DNA of 64,000 nt from contig CAVPDA010000014.1 in assembly GCA_963702495.1 (NCBI GenBank), positions 186,001-250,000 of the forward strand. The letters run 5' to 3'. The notes below the pieces were generated by a model. That model ran no database searches and had not been told where the DNA came from. It saw nothing but the letters and a program-made list of their open reading frames with translations. The position numbers and the translations under genes were made by a program. Each line of letters opens with the position of its first letter. The first letter of the stretch is position 1. This DNA is from CAVPDA01 sp963702495 (lineage in GTDB: Bacteria; Pseudomonadota; Gammaproteobacteria; Burkholderiales; Rhodocyclaceae). Shown here one piece after another: positions 1 to 7,913 of this stretch.

Positions 1-3000
1 GCAGCGCAGGTCGTCGCCGATATCCGGCACAACAAGGTCAGGCTGATCTATTGGAACGAGGCGGACAAGGAACGGATCGTCCTGCAGGCGTACGAACTGG
101 CCCGGGCGAGATCCGCGCTGCAGCAGGCCTTGGCCAGGGATCCGGGTGCCGACGGTCAGGAAGTCATTCACCGATGCATCTGCGACATCGATGAACATTT
201 CCGTACGCATCACTGGCCGAGCGCCATTGCAGAGGACGATCCGGTACTGCTGAAGGAGTTGTGGCACCGGCAGCAGAACAGGATCGTCGCGGCCAGGCAG
301 ATCCCCGAAGACGGCACCCGCGCCGCCCGCATAGCGGACCTGGCCAGCGAGGGCAACCGCATTCTTCGCACGCTTCTGGGACTTCCCGCCACTGTCTCCG
401 CCCAGGCAGAGACCGAGCCGGTGACGACGCACGATCTGGTCGCTGCGCTTCAGACCGGAACGGACAGGCTCGTCGCCAAGGTCGCCGAAGAAGAACTCGG
501 GGCGCGTTATCCCACGGCATACGGCTTCCTTGCCGCCCTTTATGGATGCCGGATTACCGCCAGACTCAACCGCATAATCGAATTGAGGCGGATGAGCAGC
601 CGGGGATTTTCCCAATCCCCGACCCAGAATCGCCAGGCATTGACGGCGCTGATCGCGAACCTCGGCATCGCCCGCGACGCACTGGGGCAACAGCGTTTCA
701 GCAGCATGACCGGATCCTGGGATGCGCTGGCCAAGGTGCGACTGGTGGCGGTCGCCGACCTGCATGCCGGCGGCGTCCGTCTCGGCGGCTATCATCTGGC
801 ATATCCCGCGCAATATTCCGGCGCCACGATGCCGCCGTGGATGGAGAACACCAGTGCGGGGGAATTGAAGGTCGAGGGATCCGGCGACCTCGGAACCTAC
901 CTGTTGCTGTCCGATTTCGTGAACGACGCCCGCCCTGAAGATGGAGCCAGGGACAGGCTGCGCGCGCAATACCTCGAATACCAGAACACGCTGATCAAAC
1001 CCAATTACGACGCCCTGCGGTTAATCGTCGCCCATTGCGACAAGATGACCAAGCTGACGGCGCAGACCATCGTTTCGCTTACCGGCCAGATGGTCGAGGC
1101 GTATCGGCGAGTTGCGACCCGTGCGGAGGGCGATTCGGCGCGTGACCGCTACGACGCGCTGGAGCAGGAACTCGACAGCCTCTGGAATGACCTGACGCAG
1201 CACGACGAATTGCCGGTTCCCGTACGCGACAGGATTACGCGCTTGAGGGAATCGCCCCTCGCCGAGATGGACAGCGTTCACTCGCTGATACGCTTCCTGC
1301 ATGAAAGGGGCAACCGGGCGCTGGAAAGGCAGATGACGGCCGCGCGCGCGGACGCGACCATCAGCGTCGGTCGCATCGGCGGGCAGCGGGTCGAGGACAT
1401 CCAGGTCGCCAGACTGGACGATGGACCGATCATCGCCAACGGCCTGATCCGCCATCGCGCGGTTGCGGCGATCGTGCGCGCCGCGCAGTGGCTGCGTGCT
1501 CCCATTCCCGGCACCTTCGTCCTGATCGGCAATCACGTCACCTACAGCGTAAAGCTGGGGGAACATCGGGTAGAGCTGTCCGCCAATATCGAGCGCCCGG
1601 ACAACGAGGGATTCATTCGGCTGCAGTGCTATCAGGGCGGGGTCGAGCTCGGCCAGCAATTGCGAGCGTCATTCCTCGCGCGAGTCCTGAGAGACGGGGG
1701 GATGACGGTCACGTGCGACCAGGACGGGCTGGTGGATGCACTGCTGATTGGAGTCCTCGACAAGGACCACGGTGCACGGACCGATTTCCAGATCGAACAG
1801 GCACTGATCCTGGTCTTGCGCCTGATCTGGTCTCTGCGCGATCTGGACTACGCCATGGCGTACCTTTTTTCGCGGGAGGTTCTACCGGGCGCTGGTGCCG
1901 ACAAGGTAACGGCCGGCCAGATCGACAACTTCGCCTCGTTGATTGCGCGCATGTTTCTCGTCGAGGGAACCCTTCCGTTCTCCTATCGCGGCGAGGGCAT
2001 GCCGTTCGATGCCTATTGCGAGTACAGCGGCCCCAGGGCCCTGCGCGAATTCAGGGCCTATGTCTCCGATGAGCGACAGATGATTCGCTATCGCCTGTAT
2101 TTCACGCTGAATGCCCTGCTGCGTGGCTTCGATCTGCCGGTCATGGAGTCTGGCCGGGGCGGCGTGGGGCAGGAGGTGATCGACAAGTGCTTCAACAGGC
2201 CGCTGCGCCACGCTCTCGGCCGCGGCGAACTGCGGCTCGATGCGCGTGGGGTGATCGAGAGGAATCCTGACTATCAACCGCTGAAGGAGATCATCCGGAC
2301 CGTCGTCAGCCAGGAGAACGAAGCACTGCGCACTGCCGTTCTGCTCAAGGTGACCGACCTGCATCTGGACTTCCGCACCATCGGCAGCATCGACCAGCTG
2401 ACGCTGGTGCGGGCCCAGCAGGAGATCGCGCCCAATGAATGGCTGGTCGTATACGGGCTGGCCGACGATGCGAATCGCGCAATCCTGTTCGCGTTCGGCC
2501 GCCACCCGACGTCGCAGAGGAACGGGGAATGGCTTTCCGGAGCGGGCCTCAGGAAAATACTGCGCAAGGCCGGGTATGCGGTACCCGGGAAGGTTCAGGT
2601 TCCGGCATTCCGCAAGCTTGTTTCGCACCGCTTGCTGGTCGAACAACCGCGCGCGCGCAGCACGTTCATCGGCACATCGGTGCGCGGGCTGCTGGCTTCC
2701 GTCGGCGACGGGTCCGTGCGCATCGGGCGCGTCACGTTCGACCGCAGCTACTGCTTCGATCCGCGCACTCGCGACGGCCGCGTCCTGCTGGTCCCGTTCA
2801 CGACGCCCGAGGACATCGAGGCAATCCGGGCCGCGGAAGCCGTTCTGGTGACCAGCGGCGGCCTGCTGAGCCACGCTGGAGTCACGACGCGGGAATTCGC
2901 CATCCCCGCCCTGATCCTTCCCAATGCCGAGTGGGTGCAATCAGCGGACGGAGTAACGGTCCACCTCGAAGAAAGGCATCCGGGAAAGACGAGGAAGACG

Positions 3001-4134
3001 GACGAAGGGTTCTGGGTCAGCGACTCGATGGAATCGGAAACGGTAACCGTGCGCGAGGGAGACATCGTCCTGGTGTGGGCGTCGCAGGGCATCGTCTCCG
3101 TGATGCCCATGGCCGGACGGCATCTGGAACATGCCCACGAGCTGATCCGCCAAGTCATGTCCGGCGAGAAGCTCCCTGCCGATCTCGAACTGTGGCTGGC
3201 GAGCTTGCAGCTGGCCGTGGAGGCGCCCCCCCAGCAGGTCATTTCCGATACCCTCGCCCTGGTGTTGGCCGAGGCATTGTGGGACAAGCGAATCGATCCT
3301 CCCGTTCGCAGGCAGTTGATCGAGCTCGTCCAGCGCGCACGTACCGGAATTCGCGTGGACGGCGCGACGCTAAGGCTGCCGGAGAAGAGCGCCTCATGCA
3401 TCAATGCCCTGGTCGATGCCGTTTCGCAAAACATCTTCACGGAACTGGAACGACTGTTGTCCGAGGTCGAGCACAACATCTCCACCGTGACGGAGCTGTG
3501 GCGCGCGCTCAACATCGTCGCCTTGGTCGAGCGCCTGTGGGCGCAGGTCAGGGAAGTGGCCGTCAGTCTGGATCTCGGCGGTCCAGCGCTGCACCGATTC
3601 GAAAAGCGCATCGACGCATTGCGGCGCCACCCCCGCATCGCCTTGCTCAGAACATCCGCCCTACATGACGTGGAGTCCTTGTCCGCACGGGAGGTGAACC
3701 GAAGCGGACTTGCCGGCGGTACGCAAGGCGCTGCGTCGTCTCGGCCACGGCATGAGCGGGACGAAACCCCAGAGAATACTCCTGGTCTGCACGGCCAACG
3801 TGGACCGCAGTCCGATGGCCGAGTTTCTGTTGAAGAAGATGCTCGCCGAGGAGGGTATCCGCGGCGTAGAAGTATTGTCCCGTGGCGTGGCGGCCTTCGA
3901 CGACAGACCCATGTCCGACACCGGTCAGGCGCTGCTCCTATCCGAAGATGGAATCAGTGCAGCGAAGCACCGCAGCAGAAGGATTGCGGAAGCCGATGTT
4001 CGCGATGCCGATCTCATTCTGGCAATGGAACATTCCCACGTACAGTGGGTGAGCGGCGCCTATCCGCACGCCGCCGACCGGGTGTTCATGCTCAGCCGTT
4101 ACGGCAAGGTGCGGGAACTCGGCGACATCGATGA
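1..4134 (+). CDS. Large protein with PEP-synthase-type swivelling phosphohistidine domain (5' partial)
   Basis: The frame is open from base 1, so the true start lies upstream of the window. Roughly the first 850 residues match nothing I recognise. Around 2755-2970 comes a PEP-utiliser mobile (swivelling) domain, with the signature SGGLLSHAGVTTREFAIPAL and the phospho-accepting His codon at 2872-2874. In PEP synthase, PPDK and rifampicin phosphotransferase this His carries phosphate from the ATP-grasp domain to the substrate domain. A mostly helical region of unknown function follows, to about 3696. Beyond that the frame stays open to 4134 but becomes Arg/Pro/Gly-rich and lies over the well-formed coding frame of the next entry, so the tail is probably not real. 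No PEP_C TIM barrel is seen. The substrate is unknown. The domain call is firm; the function is inferred. Confidence 0.7.
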   Translation, partial: AAQVVADIRHNKVRLIYWNEADKERIVLQAYELARARSALQQALARDPGADGQEVIHRCICDIDEHFRTHHWPSAIAEDDPVLLKELWHRQQNRIVAARQIPEDGTRAARIADLASEGNRILRTLLGLPATVSAQAETEPVTTHDLVAALQTGTDRLVAKVAEEELGARYPTAYGFLAALYGCRITARLNRIIELRRMSSRGFSQSPTQNRQALTALIANLGIARDALGQQRFSSMTGSWDALAKVRLVAVADLHAGGVRLGGYHLAYPAQYSGATMPPWMENTSAGELKVEGSGDLGTYLLLSDFVNDARPEDGARDRLRAQYLEYQNTLIKPNYDALRLIVAHCDKMTKLTAQTIVSLTGQMVEAYRRVATRAEGDSARDRYDALEQELDSLWNDLTQHDELPVPVRDRITRLRESPLAEMDSVHSLIRFLHERGNRALERQMTAARADATISVGRIGGQRVEDIQVARLDDGPIIANGLIRHRAVAAIVRAAQWLRAPIPGTFVLIGNHVTYSVKLGEHRVELSANIERPDNEGFIRLQCYQGGVELGQQLRASFLARVLRDGGMTVTCDQDGLVDALLIGVLDKDHGARTDFQIEQALILVLRLIWSLRDLDYAMAYLFSREVLPGAGADKVTAGQIDNFASLIARMFLVEGTLPFSYRGEGMPFDAYCEYSGPRALREFRAYVSDERQMIRYRLYFTLNALLRGFDLPVMESGRGGVGQEVIDKCFNRPLRHALGRGELRLDARGVIERNPDYQPLKEIIRTVVSQENEALRTAVLLKVTDLHLDFRTIGSIDQLTLVRAQQEIAPNEWLVVYGLADDANRAILFAFGRHPTSQRNGEWLSGAGLRKILRKAGYAVPGKVQVPAFRKLVSHRLLVEQPRARSTFIGTSVRGLLASVGDGSVRIGRVTFDRSYCFDPRTRDGRVLLVPFTTPEDIEAIRAAEAVLVTSGGLLSHAGVTTREFAIPALILPNAEWVQSADGVTVHLEERHPGKTRKTDEGFWVSDSMESETVTVREGDIVLVWASQGIVSVMPMAGRHLEHAHELIRQVMSGEKLPADLELWLASLQLAVEAPPQQVISDTLALVLAEALWDKRIDPPVRRQLIELVQRARTGIRVDGATLRLPEKSASCINALVDAVSQNIFTELERLLSEVEHNISTVTELWRALNIVALVERLWAQVREVAVSLDLGGPALHRFEKRIDALRRHPRIALLRTSALHDVESLSAREVNRSGLAGGTQGAASSRPRHERDETPENTPGLHGQRGPQSDGRVSVEEDARRGGYPRRRSIVPWRGGLRRQTHVRHRSGAAPIRRWNQCSEAPQQKDCGSRCSRCRSHSGNGTFPRTVGERRLSARRRPGVHAQPLRQGAGTRRHR

Positions 4135-5302
4135 TCCCGCCGGCCAACTGGGAGACGCCTATTACCGGATGAAGCGGGAAGTCCAGCAGGCTCTGACGGG
4201 AGCGTTCCGACGTATGCGGGCCGAGGGCATCCTGGCCAAGGCAATGGTCGCCCATTTGCAGGCGAGGGCGGATGAACTGACGAGAACGAAGAGGGAGCGG
4301 ATCGCCAAATCCCGGCGTACCGTCGTGCCGCTGGAGGAGGTCGATGCCGATTCCGTCGAGCTCGTGGGCGGGAAAGGTGCCAACCTCGGGGAAATTGCGC
4401 AGATTGTCAAACGTCATGGCGGCCATGTTCCTCCGGCCTTGATGGTGACGACCTTCGCCTTCGAACGGTTTCTCGAGGAGAACGGCATCGGGGAAGCCTA
4501 TGCAGGCATGACCGCCGCCATCGACGCAATTATCAGTTCGCGGCAGCTGTCGGACGAGGACAAGCGCAAGCAGATCCTCGACACGTCGGAGCAGATTCGA
4601 GACTTGATACTCGGGGCCAGATTGGACCCTGCGGCGGGCGTGGGCCTGGAGATCATGGCGGCGGTCGAAGCCTACGAGTTGCGAAGCGCCTGCCTCAGCG
4701 TGCGCTCTTCGGGCCTTCAGGAAGACACCGAGGAGGCGGCGTTCGCCGGCGCCGCGGAGACGTATCTGTGCGTCAATCCGGCAGAGCTCCTGGACTGGAT
4801 CAAGAAGGTGTGGACGTCGTTCTGGCTGACGCGGGGAATCCTCTACCGGGGCAGCCGAATCGTGCGGCAGGGGCCGGTCAAGCTGGCGGTCGTGGTGCAG
4901 AAGATGTTCGATTCCCAGGTGTCCGGAATCATGTTTACGACGGACCCGGTCAGCGGACGGGATGTGATCGTCATCGAAGCCGGATACGGGCTCGGCGAAG
5001 GGGTGGTGTCCGGACTGATCGACGTCAACCGCTACTATGTCGACAAGTTCGACGGGGCCGTGACCAGCGTCCATGTCGGGAAGAAGGCCTTCATGGTCAA
5101 GCAGCATCCCTCCGGCAGGGGAACATCGATCGTACCGGTTGACAACGGGTTGCGTGACATCCCCTGTTTGAAGGAGGAGGACATCCGGGCCAACATCGCC
5201 ATGGCCCTGGAGGAGCACTATGCCCTGTCCCAGGATATCGAGTTCGGCATCGCCGACGGCAAAGTCAGCGTCTTGCAGACCCGGCCCATCACCACGCGTT
5301 GA
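3710..5302 (+). CDS. Low-molecular-weight protein tyrosine phosphatase fused to PEP-synthase/PPDK N-terminal ATP-binding domain
   Basis: Residues about 22-165 form an LMW-PTP domain. The P-loop is CTANVDRSP (C27, R33), matching C-x5-R-S, and DIDDP is a candidate general-acid Asp. Residues about 200-530 form a PPDK_N ATP-grasp domain with VGGKGANLGEI, RSSGLQEDTEEAAFAG, MFTTDPVSG and GYGLGEGVVSG. It ends at VLQTRPIT, exactly where this domain normally ends before the swivelling domain. The swivelling domain is instead in the preceding frame. The nominal start is TTG 3710; ATG 3752 is the alternative. A perfect Shine-Dalgarno-like GGAGGTGA lies at 3690-3697, but it is about 15 nt from TTG. Alternatively one extra base near 3697 separates this from the upstream frame. 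Fusion of a tyrosine phosphatase to a dikinase ATP domain is unusual; its role is unknown. Confidence 0.75.
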   Translation: MPAVRKALRRLGHGMSGTKPQRILLVCTANVDRSPMAEFLLKKMLAEEGIRGVEVLSRGVAAFDDRPMSDTGQALLLSEDGISAAKHRSRRIAEADVRDADLILAMEHSHVQWVSGAYPHAADRVFMLSRYGKVRELGDIDDPAGQLGDAYYRMKREVQQALTGAFRRMRAEGILAKAMVAHLQARADELTRTKRERIAKSRRTVVPLEEVDADSVELVGGKGANLGEIAQIVKRHGGHVPPALMVTTFAFERFLEENGIGEAYAGMTAAIDAIISSRQLSDEDKRKQILDTSEQIRDLILGARLDPAAGVGLEIMAAVEAYELRSACLSVRSSGLQEDTEEAAFAGAAETYLCVNPAELLDWIKKVWTSFWLTRGILYRGSRIVRQGPVKLAVVVQKMFDSQVSGIMFTTDPVSGRDVIVIEAGYGLGEGVVSGLIDVNRYYVDKFDGAVTSVHVGKKAFMVKQHPSGRGTSIVPVDNGLRDIPCLKEEDIRANIAMALEEHYALSQDIEFGIADGKVSVLQTRPITTR

Positions 5303-5460
5303 CGTCGGACCGACCGGGAAACGGTAAAGGTTACACCGCGCGCGCCGTTGGATTCGGCGTCCCGGCGCTGCAGAGCGGGCGAAAGCTGGCTCTGTTCGGG
5401 GTTTTCAAACGGTCCCGGGACAGGCAGAATTCGACGCTGACTGTTATAGAGGACTTCCGG

Positions 5461-6063
5461 ATGGCTCCCATGGATGCCTGCTTTTCCCGCCGTTCATTCA
5501 TCAAGGGACTGGTCCGCGTCATTGCCGCCGCGCCGCTGCTGGCGGCGGCCCAGGGCAGCCTGGCCAAGGCCGCCTCGTCACGGGACTTGGCCGAACTGAA
5601 GAAGGCCAAGACGCTGGACTTCGAGCACACCCACACCGGCGAGAAGCTGTCCATTACCTACTCGGTGGGCGAGGATTACGTTCCCGCGTCGCTGAAAGAA
5701 GTCAATCGCTTCCTGCGGGACCACTATACGGGCCGCGTGGGCAAGATGGATCCGGAACTGCTGGACCTGCTCTATGACCTGAAGCAGGAATGCGGCGTGG
5801 ACGAGCCGTTCCAGGTCATCTCCGGCTACCGCTGTCCGGCCACCAACCGCAAGCTGCGCCGCCGCAGCCGGGGCGTGGCCCGGAAGAGCCTGCACATGGA
5901 GGGCCGCGCCATCGACATCCGCCTGCCAACCATGAACCTGGGCGATCTGCGGGACGCCGTGCGGGATCTGAAGCGCGGCGGCGTCGGCTACTATCCGTCG
6001 CGCGAGTTCGTCCATGTGGACACCGGCGACGTGCGCTTCTGGCAGGGAGGAAAGGTTATCTGA
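5461..6063 (+). CDS. Tat-exported DUF882/YcbK (MepK-like) peptidoglycan endopeptidase
   Basis: The 200-aa protein starts with a twin-arginine signal (SRRSFIKGL, then a hydrophobic stretch ending near AQGSLAKA), so it is probably exported folded to the periplasm. The body is an M15-type metallopeptidase fold. VISGYRCPATNRKL, SLHMEGRAIDIRLP and EFVHVDTG supply the His/Asp/His zinc ligands of the YcbK/DUF882 family. E. coli MepK (YcbK) cleaves mDAP-mDAP (3-3) cross-links. Start ATG 5461 is chosen because AGAGGA at 5448-5453 sits 7 nt upstream. The frame is also open back to TTG 5299, but that extension has no ribosome site and precedes the Tat motif. It converges on an L,D-transpeptidase gene 28 bp away, the enzyme type that makes 3-3 cross-links. 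Confidence 0.85.
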   Translation: MAPMDACFSRRSFIKGLVRVIAAAPLLAAAQGSLAKAASSRDLAELKKAKTLDFEHTHTGEKLSITYSVGEDYVPASLKEVNRFLRDHYTGRVGKMDPELLDLLYDLKQECGVDEPFQVISGYRCPATNRKLRRRSRGVARKSLHMEGRAIDIRLPTMNLGDLRDAVRDLKRGGVGYYPSREFVHVDTGDVRFWQGGKVI

Positions 6064-6091
6064 CGCCGGTCGCGCTGGCGTGGGACGGCCG

Positions 6092-7750
6092 TCAGGCGGG
6101 CCGCGGATGGCCGGAGCGCAGCACCTGATCCAGTGTCCTGTCGTGGTCGTAGATGTCCGGCAGGAACAGTACGCGGCCGTCGTCCTCGGCGGTCACCGTC
6201 AAATAGAAGATCATCACCGGCACCGGGGTCGCGAGCCGCAGGCTGCGCATCTTGTCCCCCTCCATCGCCTTGCGAATTCGCTCTTCGGTCCAATCCGGCT
6301 GATCCTCCAGGACAAACAGGGCCAGCCGCAGCGGATCCTCCACCCGTATGCAGCCGTGGCTGAAGTCCCGCCGCGGGCGCTGGAACAGCCTGACCGATGA
6401 AGTATGGTGCAGGTAGATGTTCATGTTGTTGGGCAGGACGAACTTGATGTCGCCCAGCGGATTGCGTTTGCCCGGCCGCTGCCGGATGCGCATCTGGCCG
6501 CGGGACACGGCCGCCAGGTTCTCCGGCGTCACTTCCGTCGAGATGGTCCGGCTGCCGTTGGTGGAGACGAACTCCATGCCTTCCTTGGACAGGTAGCCCG
6601 GGTCGCGCCGCAGCTTGGGAAGGACCTCCTCCCCGGCAATCGACGGCGGCACGTTCCAGAACGGGCTGAACTCGATGTGGCGCATGTCCTCGACGAACAC
6701 GGGGGTGCGGGTGGTATCCACCGCCTTGCCGACGATGACCTTCATGCGGAAGCGGGTCCGCATGCCGTCGGGGCCGACGTCGAAGGCCCGCAGGGCGAAC
6801 TCCGGGATATTCACGCCGATCAGCCGCTTCGCGTCGAACGGCGGCAGCCAGCGCATGCGCTCCAGAGAGAGCACGATCTGCCGCACGCGCCACGACATCG
6901 GCGTGTTCAGCGCGGCGAAGGTGCCCTTGCCGACGACGCCGTCGGCGGCGAGCCCGTGGCGGGCCTGGAAGCGCTTCACCGCCTCCACCAGTTCGCCGTC
7001 GTAGCGCGGCGGCGCCTTGGCCGCGGGCTGCATGTCGCCCACCGCCACCAGCAGGCGCTGCAGCGCGGCGCTGCCGGCATAGGGCATGCCCGGCTCCAGC
7101 TTCTGCACCAGCGGCAGCGGTTTCAGCGAGGCGTCCGCCGCCAGCCGCCGATAATGCGGCAGCGCACGCCGCAGGATCTCGTACATCGGCACCTGTGGCG
7201 CCGCCGCGGCGGCGGCCTGGGGCAGATTGTCCGCCGTCAATGCATCGCGCACCAGAGTCGCCAAGTCGTACTTCTTCAATGCCAGGTCGAACTTGAACTG
7301 CAGGTTGCGCGGATCGACCCGCCCCATGCGCACGTCGGAAAGGTAGCGGAACAGCGAAACCGAAATCGCCGCGTCCAGTTGCGCCCGCTCCTGCGGCGTC
7401 AGGACGGCGGCGGCTTCGAGCCGCGCGGCGATCCACTGCACGTCGTAGTCCTCCGGGTCCAGACCGTGGCTGCCGGCGGCGCGCAGCACCTCGACCACCT
7501 GTGAGGACTGACGCCTGGGCTGCGGTCCGTCCAACCAGGCGGGCGCATAGCCGGTCGGATCGTAAAAGCGCTCCGCAGTCGCCTGGAAGTCGGGGAAGCT
7601 CGGCTGCTTCAAACCCGGATGATGGGCGGCGGCGACGATGCCGCGCAGCGTCGTCGCATCGGCCTGGGCCAGAGCCGGCGCGGCGCCGCCCAGCCAGGAG
7701 GCGACGAGCAGCATGGAGGCGGCGAGGCGGCGGGCAGGCATCGGCAACAC
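6092..7750 (-). CDS. L,D-transpeptidase, YcbB/LdtD family
   Basis: The protein is about 552 aa. A signal peptide (RLAASMLLVASWLGGAAPALAQA) is followed by the N-terminal region typical of YcbB-type enzymes. Next comes a peptidoglycan-binding domain (VEAVKRFQARHGLAADGVVG) and a C-terminal YkuD catalytic domain with the active-site motif SHGCIRVEDP. Such enzymes form 3-3 peptidoglycan cross-links in the periplasm. Start: GTG 7750 has GGAG about 7 nt upstream; ATG 7741, three codons in, is the alternative. The frame stays open further upstream to 8062 but overlaps the neighbouring antiporter gene and looks non-coding. Its neighbour on the opposite strand is a MepK-like 3-3 endopeptidase, so the pair could make and open the same bonds. 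Confidence 0.88.
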   Translation of the reverse strand: MLPMPARRLAASMLLVASWLGGAAPALAQADATTLRGIVAAAHHPGLKQPSFPDFQATAERFYDPTGYAPAWLDGPQPRRQSSQVVEVLRAAGSHGLDPEDYDVQWIAARLEAAAVLTPQERAQLDAAISVSLFRYLSDVRMGRVDPRNLQFKFDLALKKYDLATLVRDALTADNLPQAAAAAAPQVPMYEILRRALPHYRRLAADASLKPLPLVQKLEPGMPYAGSAALQRLLVAVGDMQPAAKAPPRYDGELVEAVKRFQARHGLAADGVVGKGTFAALNTPMSWRVRQIVLSLERMRWLPPFDAKRLIGVNIPEFALRAFDVGPDGMRTRFRMKVIVGKAVDTTRTPVFVEDMRHIEFSPFWNVPPSIAGEEVLPKLRRDPGYLSKEGMEFVSTNGSRTISTEVTPENLAAVSRGQMRIRQRPGKRNPLGDIKFVLPNNMNIYLHHTSSVRLFQRPRRDFSHGCIRVEDPLRLALFVLEDQPDWTEERIRKAMEGDKMRSLRLATPVPVMIFYLTVTAEDDGRVLFLPDIYDHDRTLDQVLRSGHPRPA

Positions 7751-7913
7751 GGGTTTCTCCGGGACGTGGGCGAGACGTTCTCTATCGCATGCGCATTGTG
7801 CCGCAGCTTGCCGTATCGCGAAACCGTCATATTTCACAGAGCCCGGCCGGACGCTCCGGAGATCGGGGCGCTGAAGCGGCGCGGCGGCGGGTCGCCCGGG
7901 TCGATGGCAGTGA

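Noticed and set aside
3690..3700. RF2-type programmed +1 frameshift at the perfect Shine-Dalgarno sequence
   Set aside because: RF2 shifting needs a stop codon in the starting frame at the slip site. Here the starting frame continues without a stop for over 400 bases, so a simple extra base or separate initiation is likelier.
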